A DNA stretch of 64,000 nucleotides from Anthoceros angustus (Eukaryota > Streptophyta > Anthocerotopsida > Anthocerotales > Anthocerotaceae). Below, piece by piece: positions 38,255 through 52,800 of the stretch. The stretch lies in contig MU008162.1 of NCBI GenBank assembly GCA_010909165.1, positions 2,167,601-2,231,600 of the forward strand, read 5' to 3'. The first letter of the stretch is position 1, and every line of letters begins with the position of its first letter. The position numbers were made by a program, and so were the translations under genes. Below the pieces are notes generated by a model that was given only the letters and a program-made list of their open reading frames with translations, was not told the DNA's origin and did not search any database.

Positions 38255-41200
38255 ACCCGCAAACCTAATAGTACGCTCTAAGAAATTCCCAAAGGCCCGA
38301 ACGACTAGCGAGTTGGAAGGGCTAAACCATACGCCGCCTATTTGGCCGCAGTCCGAGCCTTAGGGCAACGGAATCCCATCCCACAACATTGCGGCTTCAC
38401 TGCTTGTATCCTAGTTCGCAGTAACGATAGGCCACCAAGCTACACATGGGTGTTTCAAATTGGCATCGGGAGTAGTGGAACCGACCGCCATGAGGATTTA
38501 TGAAGGTGTCCGCGTATGGCAACATCAGCAAAATCCAAGGTCACCTTATCGCGAAGAAAATCCAAGGTCACCTTGGCGCAGAAGAAAATCCAAGGTCACC
38601 TCAAAGCAAAATCCAAGGTCACCTTATGCAGCAAAATCCAAGGTCACCTTGCTGCAACACAAGCTCAAATTGGGCTTCAAGGGTCTTACTAGCCATTGGC
38701 AAGGTCATCCAAACCACCGCAACAAAACCAACAAGTTTCTACCGCACCCAAGTTAAGATTTTGAGGAAAATAGGTTGGAGACCCAAGGAACAATGTTTCT
38801 TTTGCCTCTTCACAAATTAGATGCAATTGATAATTTGGGGCTGCAGCTTACTAGTATCTCCACGCCCACCGTTGTGTTCATAAGCTAGAGTGAAAACCGG
38901 ATAAGTGTTCAAAATTCTTCCGGATCTTGCTAATCGCGAGAACTCCTTCTTGCTGCATCCGTGTATGACCATCCCAAGTGGCTAGGCCCCTTCTCCGCCA
39001 ACACTCCATCATACGAAGGAGAATTCCTGGCGACTACGATGCGCCCGGGCCTATCCGCGGACCCCGAGACATTCGCCAAGAACAGGAGTTGGAGGTGATC
39101 CATGCTGGGGCTATCTGTGGAGTGCAGGTGCGTGCGTGGCAGGACACTACAAATCGGTCCAAATGCCCAACCGATCGGAGCTTGGAACATCTCGGTTCTT
39201 CCTCATCTTCGATTTGAGGAATCCTCGTGGGGCGTTGACTTGAGACACCGAGATAGGACTTGCTCGGCACATTTGTAACTATTTATTTTACAAAGCGCAG
39301 AGTTTATCGAAAAAGAGAGGCTATATATGTGGTATATGGGTTCGCTAATTATCGTATTCAAAAGTAATCGTGTGATTACCTATAGACTCTTCAAGGCTAT
39401 AATTCCAACCTTTCATAGAGCTTATTTGGTTGATCGGTGAATCATAATAATCCAAGATAAAGTCTTATTCTTTATCTTTCATTTGACTTTCTGAGGACAA
39501 AAGCCAATCCAAGACAAAGTTATGGGTCTTTTGAATCTTTGTAATCTTCCACTTGACTTACAAGAACAAATTATTATGAAGTATATGAGTAATGTCAAGC
39601 ATGGCAAAATTGGAAGTATGTTCCAAAACTCACACTTTGCACATTAACATATGGATTTATGAATGGAGATCCAAATACGTAAATCATGGCTTATCAAATA
39701 TTATTATCACTTCCACATCTTGTGACATCCATTGTTCTCTATTGCCTCTATGAAGTCAACTTTAGACCCTACCATGATGAGATGCTAATTAGTAATAAAG
39801 TTTTAGTTGACGAAGATAGAGTCAAAGATATGGTTGAAAGTCTCAATGAGCTTTATGTATGGTCAAATCTCCCAAAAGTTCAAGACATTATCACCTTTGA
39901 AAAGGAAGTCACATATGAAGAATTTGTGTATCCACTTTAGAATAATGTTTCGTGGTCACATACAAGCAAGCATGCATGGAAAGGGACGATATATGCCCAT
40001 TATAACTCTTGGACTAGGAATAATGAAATCTTGAATCGCAATGCCCCCATGAAACCATTCCACAAGCTATGCCATGAAACCATACTTCCTTGCCTCTTCA
40101 CAAATTAGATGCAATTGATAATTTGGGGCTGCAGCTTACTAGTATCTCCACGCCCATTTCACCGTTGTGTTCATAAGCTAGAGGAACTGGATAAGTGTTC
40201 AAAATTCTTCCGGATCTCTGCAATCAGAGAACTCCTTCTTGCTGCATCCGTATGGCCTCACCATCCCCAAGTGGCTAGGCCCCTTCTCCGCCAACACTCC
40301 ATCATACCCGAAGGAGAATTCACTACGATCACAGCACCGGGCCTATCCGGACCCCGAGACATTCGCCAAGAACAGGAGTTGGAGGTGATCCATACCGGGC
40401 TATGTGGAGTGACAGCAGCGTGTGCGGCTGTGACATTATAAATCGTCCGTAAATGCCCAAATCCGATCGGAGCTTGGAACATCTCGTTCTTCCTCATCTT
40501 CGATTTGAGGAATCCTCGAGGACGTTGACTTGAGACACCGAGATAGGACTTGCTCGGCACATTTGTAACTATTTATTTTACAAAGCGCAGAGTTTATCGA
40601 AAAAGAGAGGCTATATATGTGGTATATGGGTTCGCTAATTATCGTATTCAAAAGTAATCGTGTGATTACCTATAGACTCTTCAAGGCTATAATTCCAACC
40701 TTTCATAGAGCTTATTTGGTTGATCGGTGAATCATAATAATCCAAGATAAAGTCTTATTCTTTATCTTTCATTTGACTTTCTGAGGACAAAAGCCAATCC
40801 AAGACAAAGTTATGGGTCTTTTGAATCTTTGTAATCTTCCACTTGACTTACAAGAACAAATTATTATGAAGTATATGAGTAATGTCAAGCATGGCAAAAT
40901 TGGAAGTATGTTCCAAAACTCACACTTTGCACATTTGTAACTATTTATTTTACAAAGCGCAGAGTTTATCGAAAAAGAGAGGCTATATATGTGGTATATG
41001 GGTTCGCTAATTATCGTATTCAAAAGTAATCGTGTGATTACCTCTAGATGTTGCACTCTTCAAGGCTATAATTCCAACCTTTCATAGAGCTTATTTGGTT
41101 GATCGGCGAATCATAATAATCCAAGATAAAGTCTTATTCTTTATCTTTCATTTGACTTACGAGGACAAAAGCCAATCCAAGACAAAGTTATGGGTCTTTT

Positions 41201-44200
41201 GAATCTTTGTAATCTTCCACTTGACTTACAAGAACAAATTATTATGAAGTATATGAGTAATGTCAAGCATGGCAAAATTGGAAGTATGTTCCAAAACTCA
41301 CACTTTGCACATTAACATATGGGGATTTATGAATGGAGATCCAAATACGTAAATCATGGCTTATCAAATATTATTATCACTTCCACATCTTGTGACATCC
41401 ATTGTTCTCTATTGCCTCTATGAAGTCAACTTTAGACCCTACCATGATGAGATGCTAATTAGTAATAAAGTTTTAGTTGACGAAGATAGAGTCAAAGATA
41501 TGGTTGAAAGTCTCAATGAGCTTTATGTATGGTCAAATCTCCCAAAAGTTCAAGACATTATCACCTTTGAAAAGGAAGTCACATATGAAGAATTTGTGTA
41601 TCCTTTGAGAATAATGTTTCGTGGTCACATACAAGCAAGCATGCATGGAAAGGGACGATATATGCCCATTATAACTCTTGGACTAGGAATAATGAAATCT
41701 TGAATGAATGCCCATGAAACCATTCCACAAGCTATGCCATGAAACAGATACTTCCTTGCCTCTCTACCTGGCTCTAGAGTCCCGAGTCCAGCGGTGCGTG
41801 TCGTGGCCATGGATACAACAAATAAGTCCTATATATTTAGCAATATTAATTCGGCCGCTATGGAGAAGACACTTCGATTCCAAACGTCAGTATGTGGAGA
41901 AGAGTCGATTCCATTCGTTGTGGAGAAGAGATCTCGATTCTACCATCGTGGAGAAGACACTTCCGACTCTAGTCGTCATGTGGAAGACACTTCGACTCTA
42001 GTTGCTCAGTGGAGAAGACGCTTCTTGATAGAGTGCATGCCATGGCCATGGATACGATAAATTAGTCCATTAACGCGTCTAGATCCGATCGGAGCTTGGA
42101 ACATCTCGTTCTTCCTCATCTTCGATTTGAGGAATCCTCGAGGACGTTGACTTGAGACACCGAGATAGGACTTGCTCACATTTGTAACTATTTATTTTAC
42201 AAAGCGCAGAGTTTATCGAAAAAGAGAGGCTATATATGTGGTATATGGGTTCGCTAATTATCGATTCAAAAGTAATCGTGATTACCTCTAGATGTTATGC
42301 ACTCTTCAAGGCTATAATTCCAACCTTTCATAGAGCTTATTTGGTTGATCGTAATCATAATAATCCAAGATAAAGTCTTATTCTTTATCTTTCATTTGAC
42401 TTACGAGGACAAAAGCCAATCCAAGACAAAGTTATGGGTCTTTTGAACTGCTTTGTAATCTTCCACTTGACTTACAAGAACAAATTATTATGAAGTATAT
42501 GAGTAATGTCAAGCATGGCAAAATTGGAAGTATGTTCCAAAACTCACTTTGCACATTTGTAACTATTTATTTTACAAAGCGCAGAGTTTATCGAAAAAGA
42601 GAGGCTATATATGTGGTATATGGGTTCGCTAATTATCGTATTCAAAAGTAATCGTGTGATTACCTCTAGATGTTGCACTCTTCAAGGCTATAATTCCAAC
42701 CTTTCATAGAGCTTATTTGGTTGATCGGCGAATCATAATAATCCAAGATAAAGTCTTATTCTTTATCTTTCATTTGACTTACGAGGACAAAAGCCAATCC
42801 AAGACAAAGTTATGGGTCTTTTGAATCTGCTTTGTAATCTTCCACTTGACTTACAAGAACAAATTATTATGAAGTATATGAGTAATGTCAAGCATGGCAA
42901 AATTGGAAGTATGTTCCAAAACTCACACTTTGCACATTAACATATGGGGATTTATGAATGGAGATCCAAATACGTAAATCATGGCTTATCAAATATTATT
43001 ATCACTTCCACATCTTGTGACATCCATTGTTCTCTATTGCCTCTATGAAGTCAACTTTAGACCCTACCATGATGAGATGCTAATTAGTAATAAAGTTTTA
43101 GTTGACGAAGATAGAGTCAAAGATATGGTTGAAAGTCTCAATGAGCTTTATGTATGGTCAAATCTCCCAAAAGTTCAAGACATTATCACCTTTGAAAAGG
43201 AAGTCACATATGAAGAATTTGTGTATCCACCAGAATAATGTTTCGTGGTCACATACAAGCAAGCATGCATGGAAAGGGACGATATATGCCCATTATAACT
43301 CTTGGACTAGGAATAATGAAATCTTGAATCGCAATGCCCATGAAACCATTCCACAAGCTATGCCATGAAACCCCAGATACTTCCTTGCCTCTCTACCTGG
43401 CTCTAGAGTCCCGAGTCCTGTGTCGTGGCCATGGATACAACAAATAAGTCCTATATATTTCAGAGCAATATTAATTCCACCGCTATGGAGAAGACACTTC
43501 GATTCCAAACGATGTGGAGAAGACACTTCGATTCCAGCCTGTTGTGGAGAAGACACTTCGATTCCACGTGGAGAAGACACTTCGACTCTAGTCGTCATGT
43601 GGAGAAGACACTTCGACTCTAGTTGCTCAGTGGAGAAGACGCTTCTTGATAGAGTGCATGCCATGGCCATGGATACGATAAATTAGTCCATTAACGTCTA
43701 GATCCGATCAAGCTTGGAGCCTCTCGTGGCCATGGATATACAAATTAGTCAAGTAATGTCTAGATGCGATCAAAGCTTGGAGCCTCTTGGGTTCTTCCGC
43801 CATTCAATCTAAGTAATCTGTAAGGACATTCTCTTGAGAGAGTAAGGACGTGTTGGGCACGCTTTGTAACTTTTATTTTATAAAGCCTTAAATTTATTAA
43901 AAACAAAAGAGGATATGTTGTAAATCGATAAGATAATTATTGCAATCGATGTGCATCCTTGTAGAATAATGCTTTATCGCCACGTATAAGCAAGATCGTA
44001 AGGGACCATAAAAATATTTCCAAGGTGAGGGCAATGGAGTCACCATCCAATAGTTTAAGCAAAGAATTTCAAAACCACGAGTTACCATCAAATGGTCTAA
44101 GATAGGCGTAAGATTGGCTCAAGATAGCGAGATATTTCTAAGGCGAGGACGATGAAGTCACCATCAAATGTTTTAAGCAAAGAATTTCAAGGCGAATCAG

Positions 44201-45669
44201 AGATAGTTACCATTAAATGATGGCTCAAGATAGTGAGACTTTAACTAAGATCTTCCCACTTGGCGCCTCCCAATGCTACGTAGTGGCTCAATGTCGGGAA
44301 GAAAATATTAAAACCAATACCTCAACCTTTTGATACGTAACGAGGAGAAGAAGAAAAGACACTTACTTAACCCTTAAGACACAATCCTACGTAGCTTCGC
44401 CCAAGCGATTGAGAAAATGTATTACTTCATTTACCCATTCGTGGTATTATGTGACTTCATGGCTCCGCCTCCAAAAATTTGAGAAACGTATTACTTCATT
44501 TACCCATTGGTGGCATCGTTGGACTTCATGGAGTGACATCTCACTGTCCCATCTTTTGTCTTTGCTTCTCATATCATTTTCCTTTTTGTAAATAGATAAG
44601 AATCATTTTACTTTGCTTTTGATACCACTTTCGCTACAAAGCTTGGAAGAGGACATAGTAATATTAAAATATTCAATGAAACATATAGAATCAAGAAATT
44701 TATGTCTAATGCATCAACATCTATTCATCGGGGCATAAGTCTAGTATAGTCTGCTCATTGACCAAGGTGGTCCTTGGGTCCTATTTTAGATCGGCACTTA
44801 ACGAGACCGTCCCTCGAAAAGAGGGCATCTGGCCCGGGACGTGGTCAAAAATGCCTTGCTTCGTATCATATTTGTGAATGGCACGTGAGTAGTACATATG
44901 GGAAGGTGAAAGTGAAGTTATCTACTAAAAGCTTTTCCTTTTGCTCCATCCTTATGGATAAACATGTCATGTATGAAGATCATACAAGCTTATCTTGTTA
45001 GAGAATTTGGAGACTTTATATGTAGATATTTCAAAGTGTAGAGAATTTGGAGACTTTACATAGATATTTCAAAGTGCAAAGAATTTGGTATTGATATTTC
45101 AAAGTGTACATCAAGTCCATGGAAGTTTAATGTTTGATATGGAGTAGGCCCGTAGGGCACTAACAATCAAGGCGCGCATAAGGGCATGATTTATAATCCA
45201 CAGGCCATGGAGCTAGGAATGGATGCCACCCACCCGTCGATCCGTCCCAAGGACGCTTTCAAGACTGTGGAGTTCCAGTGAACCAAGTGCATGCCACTCC
45301 TTGAAGGAGGACCACAAGAAGTATATCACCCATGAAGTCGCATGCCACTCCTTGAAGGGAGGACCACAAGAAGTATATCACCCATGTCAAAGCCGCTGAC
45401 CCCTAATTGACGGGCTTTTTCTAGGATCTTTTAATCGAATAAATCTGAAAATTACCCTACTAAGCTACACATATTTTCACTGATTATTGAGGACCTCGTT
45501 GAATTCTTGAGTTATTGCGTGCTTAACTTGCCCCGATCATGTCTCAGACGGGAGTGCACTCCTCCTTCTTGAGTCCATGCACACATGACAACTATGCCAC
45601 TATGATCGCCCTCAAGCCCGCAATGAGTGTTCATCCGCCTCGCTTATGGAGGAGGCCTTCCGATCCTTG
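38255..45669 (+). repeat. Tandem repeat unit U11 with four nested internal duplications (7,415 bp)
   Basis: This is the most rearranged unit. The palindromic minisatellite is at 38527-38651. Backward steps occur at 40090 (on TTGCCTCTT, 1,288 bp), 40929 (on GCACATT, 372 bp), 42083 (on ATCCGATC then GAGCTTGGA) and 42552 (on CACATT, about 375 bp). As a result the block A1 region occurs five times, the ORF three times (39686-39940, 41356-41703, 42981-43238) and the GGAGAAGAC minisatellite twice (41860-42031, 43485-43650). Copies that arose from each other share private variants such as CCTATAGACTC (39379 and 40668). Confidence 0.9.
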
Positions 45670-48600
45670 ACCCGCAAACCTAATAGTACGTTCTAAGAAA
45701 TTCCCAAAGGCCCGAACGACTAGCGAGTTGGAAGGGCTAAACTACATCCGCCTATTTGGCCATTCACAACGCCTTAGGCAACGGAATCCCATCCCACAAC
45801 ATTGCGGCTTCACTGCTTGTATCCTAGTTCGCAGTAACCATAGGGCCACCATACATGGGTGTTTCAAATTGGCATCGGGAGTAGTGGAACCGACCCCATG
45901 AGGATTTATGAAGGTGTCCGCGTGTGGCAACATCAAGAAAATCCAAGGTCACCTTGGTCGCAAAGAAGAAAATCCAAGGTCACCTTATTGCGAAGAAAAT
46001 CCAAGGTCACCTTGGCTGCAAAGAACAAAATCCAAGGTCACCTTATCGCAGCAGAAAATCCAAGGTCACCTTTGCTGCAACACAAGCTCAAATTGGGCTT
46101 CAAGGGTCTTACTAGCCATTGGCAAGGTCATCCAAACCATCGCTCGCAACAAAACCAACAAGTTTCTACCGCACCCAAGTTAAGATTTTGAGCGTAAAAT
46201 AGGTTGGAGACCCAAGGAACAATGTTTCTTTTGCCTCTTCACAAATTAGATGCAATTGATAATTTGGGGCAGCCTTACTAGTATCTCCACGCCCACCCCA
46301 CCGTTGTGTTCATAAGCTAGAGTGAAAAGCGGATAAGTGTTCAAAATTCTTCCGGATCTTGCTAACTGCACCGTAGAACTCCTTCTGCATCCGTGTATGG
46401 CCCCGACCATCCCAAGTGGCTAGGCCCCTTCTCCGCCAACACTCCATCATACCGAAGGAGAATTTCACATCACGATGGCTGCCTATCCATGACCCCGAGA
46501 CATTCGCCAAGAATGTGGAGTTGAGGTGATCCATGATCATGGCTATGCTGTGGAGTGATAAAAGCGTGCTGCATGTGACACTACAAATCGGTCCAAATGC
46601 CCAACCGATCGGAGCTTGGAACATCTCGGTTCTTCCTCATCTTCGATTTGAGGAATCTCGAGACGTTGACTTGAGACACCGAGATAGGACTTGCTCGGCA
46701 CATTTGTAACTATTTATTTTACAAAGCGCAGAGTTTATCAAAAAAGAGAGGCTATATATGTGGTATATGGGTTCGCTAATTATCGTATTCAAAAGTAATC
46801 GTGTGATTACCTCTAGATGTTCTCGCACTCTTCAAGGCTATAATTCCAACCTTTCATAGAGCTTATTTGGTTGATCGGCGAATCATAATAATCCAAGATA
46901 AAGTCTTATTCTTTATCTTTCATTTGACTTACGAGGACAAAAGCCAATCCAAGACAAAGTTATGGGTCTTTTGAATGCTTTGTAATCTTCCACTTGACTT
47001 ACAAGAACAAATTATTATGAAGTATATGAGTAATGTCAAGCATGGCAAAATTGGAAGTATGTTCCAAAAACTCACACTTTGCACATTAACATATGGGGAT
47101 TTATGAATGGAGATCCAAATACGTAAATCATGGCTTATCAAATATTATTATCACTTCCACATCTTGTGACATCCATTGTTCTCTATTGCCTCTATGAAGT
47201 CAACTTTAGACCCTACCATGATGAGATGCTAATTAGTAATAAAGTTTTAGTTGACGAAGATAGAGTCAAAGATATGGTTGAAAGTCTCAATGAGCTTTAT
47301 GTATGGTCAAATCTCCCAAAAGTTCAAGACATTATCACCTTTGAAAAGGAAGTCACATATGAAGAATTTGTGTATCCAATCAGAGAATAATGTTTCGTGG
47401 TCACATACAAGCAAGCATGCATGGAAAGGGACGATATATGCCCATTATAACTCTTGGACTAGGAATAATGAAATCTTGAATCGCAATGCCCCCATGAAAC
47501 CATTCCACAAGCTATGCCATGAAACTGTAGATACTTCCTTGCCTCTAGTCTGCCTCTAGAGTCCCGAGTCCCGCAGCAGCGGTCGCGTGGCCATGGATAC
47601 AACAAATAAGTCCTATATATTCAGTAGCAACATTAATTCCAGCTGCTGCTATGGAGAAGACACTTCGATTCCAGCACAGTATGTGGAGAAGATGTCATTC
47701 CAAATTCGCTGTGGAGAAGACAGATCCGATTCCAAATACTCAGTGGAGAAGACACTTCACTCTAGTCATGTGGAGAAGACACTTCGACTCTAGTTGCTCG
47801 TGGAGAAGACGCTTTTGATAGAGTGCATGCCATGGCCATGGATACGATAAATTAGTCCATTAACGTCTAGATCCGATCAAGCTTGGAGCCCCTCTACGTG
47901 GCCATGGATACGACAAATTAGTCAAGTAATGTCTAGATGCGATCAAAGCTTGGAGCCTCTTGGGTTCTTCCGGCCATTCAATCTAAGTAATGTGTAAGGA
48001 CATTCTCTTGAGAGATTATAAGGACGTGTTGGGCACGTTGTAACTTTTATTTTATAAAGCCTTAAATTTATTAAAAACAAAAGAGGATATGTTGTAAATC
48101 GATAAGATAATTATTGCAATCGATGTGCATCCTTGTAGAATAATGCTTTATCGTCACGTATAAGCAAGATCGAAAGGGACCATAAAAATATTTCCAAGGT
48201 GAGGCAATGGAGTCACCATCCAATAGTTTAAGCAAAGAATTTCAAGGTAATCCACAGAAGTTACCATCAAATGGTCTAAGATAGGCGGAAGATTGGCTCA
48301 AGATAGCGTAGATATTTCTAAAGAGGACGATGAAGTCACCATCAAATGTTTTAAGCAAAGAATTTCAAGGCGTAACTGCAGAGATAGTTACCATTAAATG
48401 ATGGCTCAAGATAGTGAGACTTTAACGGAAGATCTTCCCACTTGTGGGCCTCCCAATGCTACGAGTGGCTCAATCTTTGGGAAGAAAATATTAAAACCAA
48501 TACCTCAACCTTTTGATACGAACGAGAGAAGAAGAAAAGACACTTACTTAACCCTTAAGACACAATCCTACGTAGCTTCGCCTGGGCGATTGAGAAAATG

Positions 48601-49858
48601 TATTACTTCATTTACCCATTCGTGGTATTATGTGACTTCATGGCTCCCGCCTCCAAAAATTTGAGAAACGTATTACTTCATTTACCCATTGGTGGCATCG
48701 TTGGACTTCATGGAGTGACATCTCTCACCGTTCATCTTTTGTCTTTGCTTCTCATATCATTTTCCTTTTTGTAAATAGATAAGAATCATTTTACTTTGCT
48801 TTTGATACCACTTTCGCTACAAAGCTTGGAAGAGGACATAGTAATATTAAAATATTCAATGAAACATATAGAATCAAGAAATTTATGTCTAATGCATCAA
48901 CATCTATTCATCGGGCATAAGTCTAGTATAGTGCTCATTGACCAAAGGTGGTCCTTGGGTCCTATTTTAGATCGGCACTTAATCTAGACCGTCCCCCTCA
49001 AAAGAGGCGGATCGGGTTCGGGACGTGGTCAAAAATGCCTTGTTTCAGATGTATCATATTTGTGAATGGCATCGTGAGTAGTACATATGGGAAGGTGAAA
49101 GTGAAGTTATCTACTAAAAGCTTTTCCTTTGCTCCATCCTTATGGATAAACATGTCATGTATGAAGATCATCTGAAGCTTATCTTGTTAGAGAATTTGGA
49201 GACTTTATATGTATATTTCAAAGTGTAGAGAATTTGGAGACTTTATACAGATATTTCAAAGTGAAAAGAATTTGGTATTGATATTTCAAAGTGTACATCA
49301 AGTCCCTGACCGGAAGTTTAATGTTTGATATGGAGTAGGCCCGTAGGGCACTAACAATCGGGCATAAGGGCATGATTTATAATCCACGAGGGCCATGGAG
49401 CTAGGAATGGATGCCACCCACCGAAAATCGATCCGTCCCAAGGCGCCAAGACTGGGTGGAGTTCCAAAGTGAACCAAGTGCATGCCACTCCTTGAAGGAG
49501 GACCACAAGAAGTATATCACCCATGAAGTCTCGTATGCCACTCCTTGAAGGGAGGACCACAAGAAGTATATCACCCATGTCAAAGCGTTGACCCCTAATT
49601 GACGGGCTTTTCTAGGATCTTTTGTCGAATAAATCTGAAAATTACCCTACTAAGCTACACATATTTTCACTGATTATTGAGGACCTCGTTGAATTCTTGA
49701 GTGGCGCGCTTAACTTGCCTCGATCATGTCTCGACGGGAGTGCACTCCTCCTTCTTGAGTCCATGCACACATGACAACTATGCCACTATGACTGGCCCCT
49801 CAAGCCCGCAATGAGTGTTCATCCTCGCCGCTTATGGAGGAGGCCTTCCAGATCCTTG
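45670..49858 (+). repeat. Tandem repeat unit U12 (4,189 bp, full length)
   Basis: This is a complete copy. The palindromic minisatellite is at 45936-46074 with five cores, the ORF at 47130-47390 and the GGAGAAGAC minisatellite at 47651-47820. It carries CCTCTAGATG (about 46811) in place of the CCTATAGATG of U1-U10, a state first seen inside U11. The second ORF is at 48796-48987. Confidence 0.95.
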
Positions 49859-52800
49859 ACCGCAAAACCTAATAGTACGTTCTAAGAAATTCCCAAAGGC
49901 TGAACGACTAAGCGAGTTGGAAGGGCTAAACTACATCGCCTATTTGGCCAGCCCGCGAACGCTTTAGGGCAACAATCCCATCCCACAACATTGCGGCTTC
50001 ACTCGTTTGTATCCTAGTTCGCAGTAACGGTAGGCCACCATGGGTGTTTCAAATTGGCATCGGAGTAGTGGAACCGACCGCCATGAGGATTTATGAAGGT
50101 GTCCGTATGGCAACATCAGCAAAATCCAAGGTCACCTTGGCAGCGCAAAATCCAAGGTCGGTCTAGCAGAATCCAAGGTCACCTCAGCAAAGAATAAATC
50201 CAAGGTCACCTTGCAGCGAAAAAATCCAAGGTCACCTTGCTGCAACACAAGCTCAAATTGGGCTTCAAGGGTCTTACTAGCCATTGGCAAGGTCATCCAA
50301 ACCATCGCCGCAACAAAACCAACAAGTTTCTACACCCAAGTTAAGATTTTGAGTAAAATAGGTTGGAGACCCAAGGAACAATGTTTCTTTTGCCTCTTCA
50401 CAAATTAGATGCAATTGATAATTTGGGGCTGCAGCTTACTAGTATCTCCGCCCCAATTGTTGTGTTCATAAGCTAGAGTGAAAACTGGATAAGTGTTCAA
50501 AATTCTTCCGGATCTTGCTAACTGCACCTAGAACTCCTTCGCCATCTGTATGGCCCGACCATCCCCATGGCTAGGCCCTTCTCCGCCAACACTCCATCAT
50601 ACGAAGGAGAATTCCAAGGCGACGACTGACACTGGCCTATCCATGGACCCCAGACATTCGCCAAGAACAGGGAGTTGGAGGTGATCCATGCACAGGCCGT
50701 GGAGTGACAGGTGCGTGTTGGTGGCAGGGGACACTACAAATCGGTCCGTAAATGCCCAAATCCGATCGGAGCTTGGAACATCTCTCGGTTCTTCCTCATC
50801 TTCGATTTGAGGAATCCTGTAGGACGTTGACTTGAGACACCGAGATAGGACTTGCTCGGCACATTTGTAACTATTTATTTTACTGTAGCGAGTTTATCGA
50901 AAAAAGAGGCTATATATGTGGTATATGGGTTCAAATTATCGTATTCAAAAGTAATCGTGTGATTACCTCTAGATGTTGCACTCTTCAGGCTATAATTCCA
51001 ACCTTTCATAGAGCTTATTTGGTTGATCGGCAATCATAATAATCCAAGATAAAGTCTTATTCTTTATCTTTCATTTGACTTTCTGAGGACAAAAGCCAAT
51101 CCAAGACAAAGTTATGGGTCTTTTTGAATCTGTTGTAATCTTCCACTTGACTTACAAGAACAAATTATTATGAAGTATATGAGTAATGTCACATGGCAAA
51201 ATTGGAAGTATGTTCCAAAACTCACACTTTGCACATTAACATATGGGGATTTATGAATGGAGATCCAAATACTGAAATCATGGCTTATCAAATATTATTA
51301 TCACTTCCACATCTTGTGACATCCATTGTTCTCTATTGCCTCTATGAAGTCAACTTTAGACCCTACCATGATGAGATGCTAATTAGTAATAAAGTTTTAG
51401 TTGTGAAGATAGAGTCAAAGATATGGTTGAAAGTCTCAATGAGCTTTATGTATGGTCAAATCTCCCAAAAGTTCAAGACATTATCACCTTTGAAAAGGAA
51501 GTCACATATGAAGAATTTGTGTATCCACCGTAGAATAATGTTTCGTGGTCACATACAAGCAAGCATGCATGGAAAGGGATATATGCCCATTATAACTCTT
51601 GGACTAGGAATAATGAAATCTTGAATCAAGAATGCCCCCCATGAAACCATTCCACAAGCTATGCCATGAAACTCAGATACTTCCTTGCCTCTCTAGTCAC
51701 GGCGGCTCTAGAGTCCCGAGTCTGGCGCGGCGTGGTCGTGGCCATGGATACAACAAATAAGTCCTATATATTTCGTAGCAATATTAATTCCATTTGCTAT
51801 GGAGAGACACTTCCGATTCCACCGTCATTGTATGTGGAGAAGATGGCAGTTCTCGATTCCAAATTGTCACAGTTGGAGAAGATCGATTCCACATCACTGT
51901 GAGAAGACACTTCGACTCTAGCGCTTGTGGAGAAGACACTTCGACTCTGGTTGCTCAGGAGAAGACGCTTCTTGATAGAGTGCGCCATGGCCATGGATCG
52001 ATAAATTAGTCCATTAACGTCAGATCCGATCGAAGCTTGGAGCCCTCTACCGGCCATGGATACGACAAATTAGTCAAGTAATGTCTGATGCATCAAAGCT
52101 TGGAGCCTCTTGGGTTCTTCCGCCATTCAATCTAAGTAATCTGTAAGGACATTCTCTTGAGAGAGAGTAAGGACGGTTGGGCACGCTTTGTAACTTTTAT
52201 TTTATAAAGCCTTAAATTTATTAAAACAAAAGAGGATATGTTGTAAATCGATAAGATAATTATTGCAATCGATGTGCATCCTTGTAGAATAATGTTTCGT
52301 GGTCACATACAAGCAAGCATGCATGGAAAGGGACGATATATGCCCATTATAACTCTTGGACTAGGAATAATGAAATCTTGAATCAAGAATGCCCCCCATG
52401 AAACCATTCCACAAGCTATGCCATGAAACTCAGATACTTCCTTGCCTCTCTAGTCACGGCGGCTCTAGAGTCCCGAGTCTGGCGCGGCGTGGTCGTGGCC
52501 ATGGATACAACAAATAAGTCCTATATATTTCGTAGCAATATTAATTCCATTTGCTATGGAGAGACACTTCCGATTCCACCGTCATTGTATGTGGAGAAGA
52601 TGGCAGTTCTCGATTCCAAATTGTCACAGTTGGAGAAGATCGATTCCACATCACTGTGAGAAGACACTTCGACTCTAGCGCTTGTGGAGAAGACACTTCG
52701 ACTCTGGTTGCTCAGGAGAAGACGCTTCTTGATAGAGTGCGCCATGGCCATGGATCGATAAATTAGTCCATTAACGTCAGATCCGATCGAAGCTTGGAGC

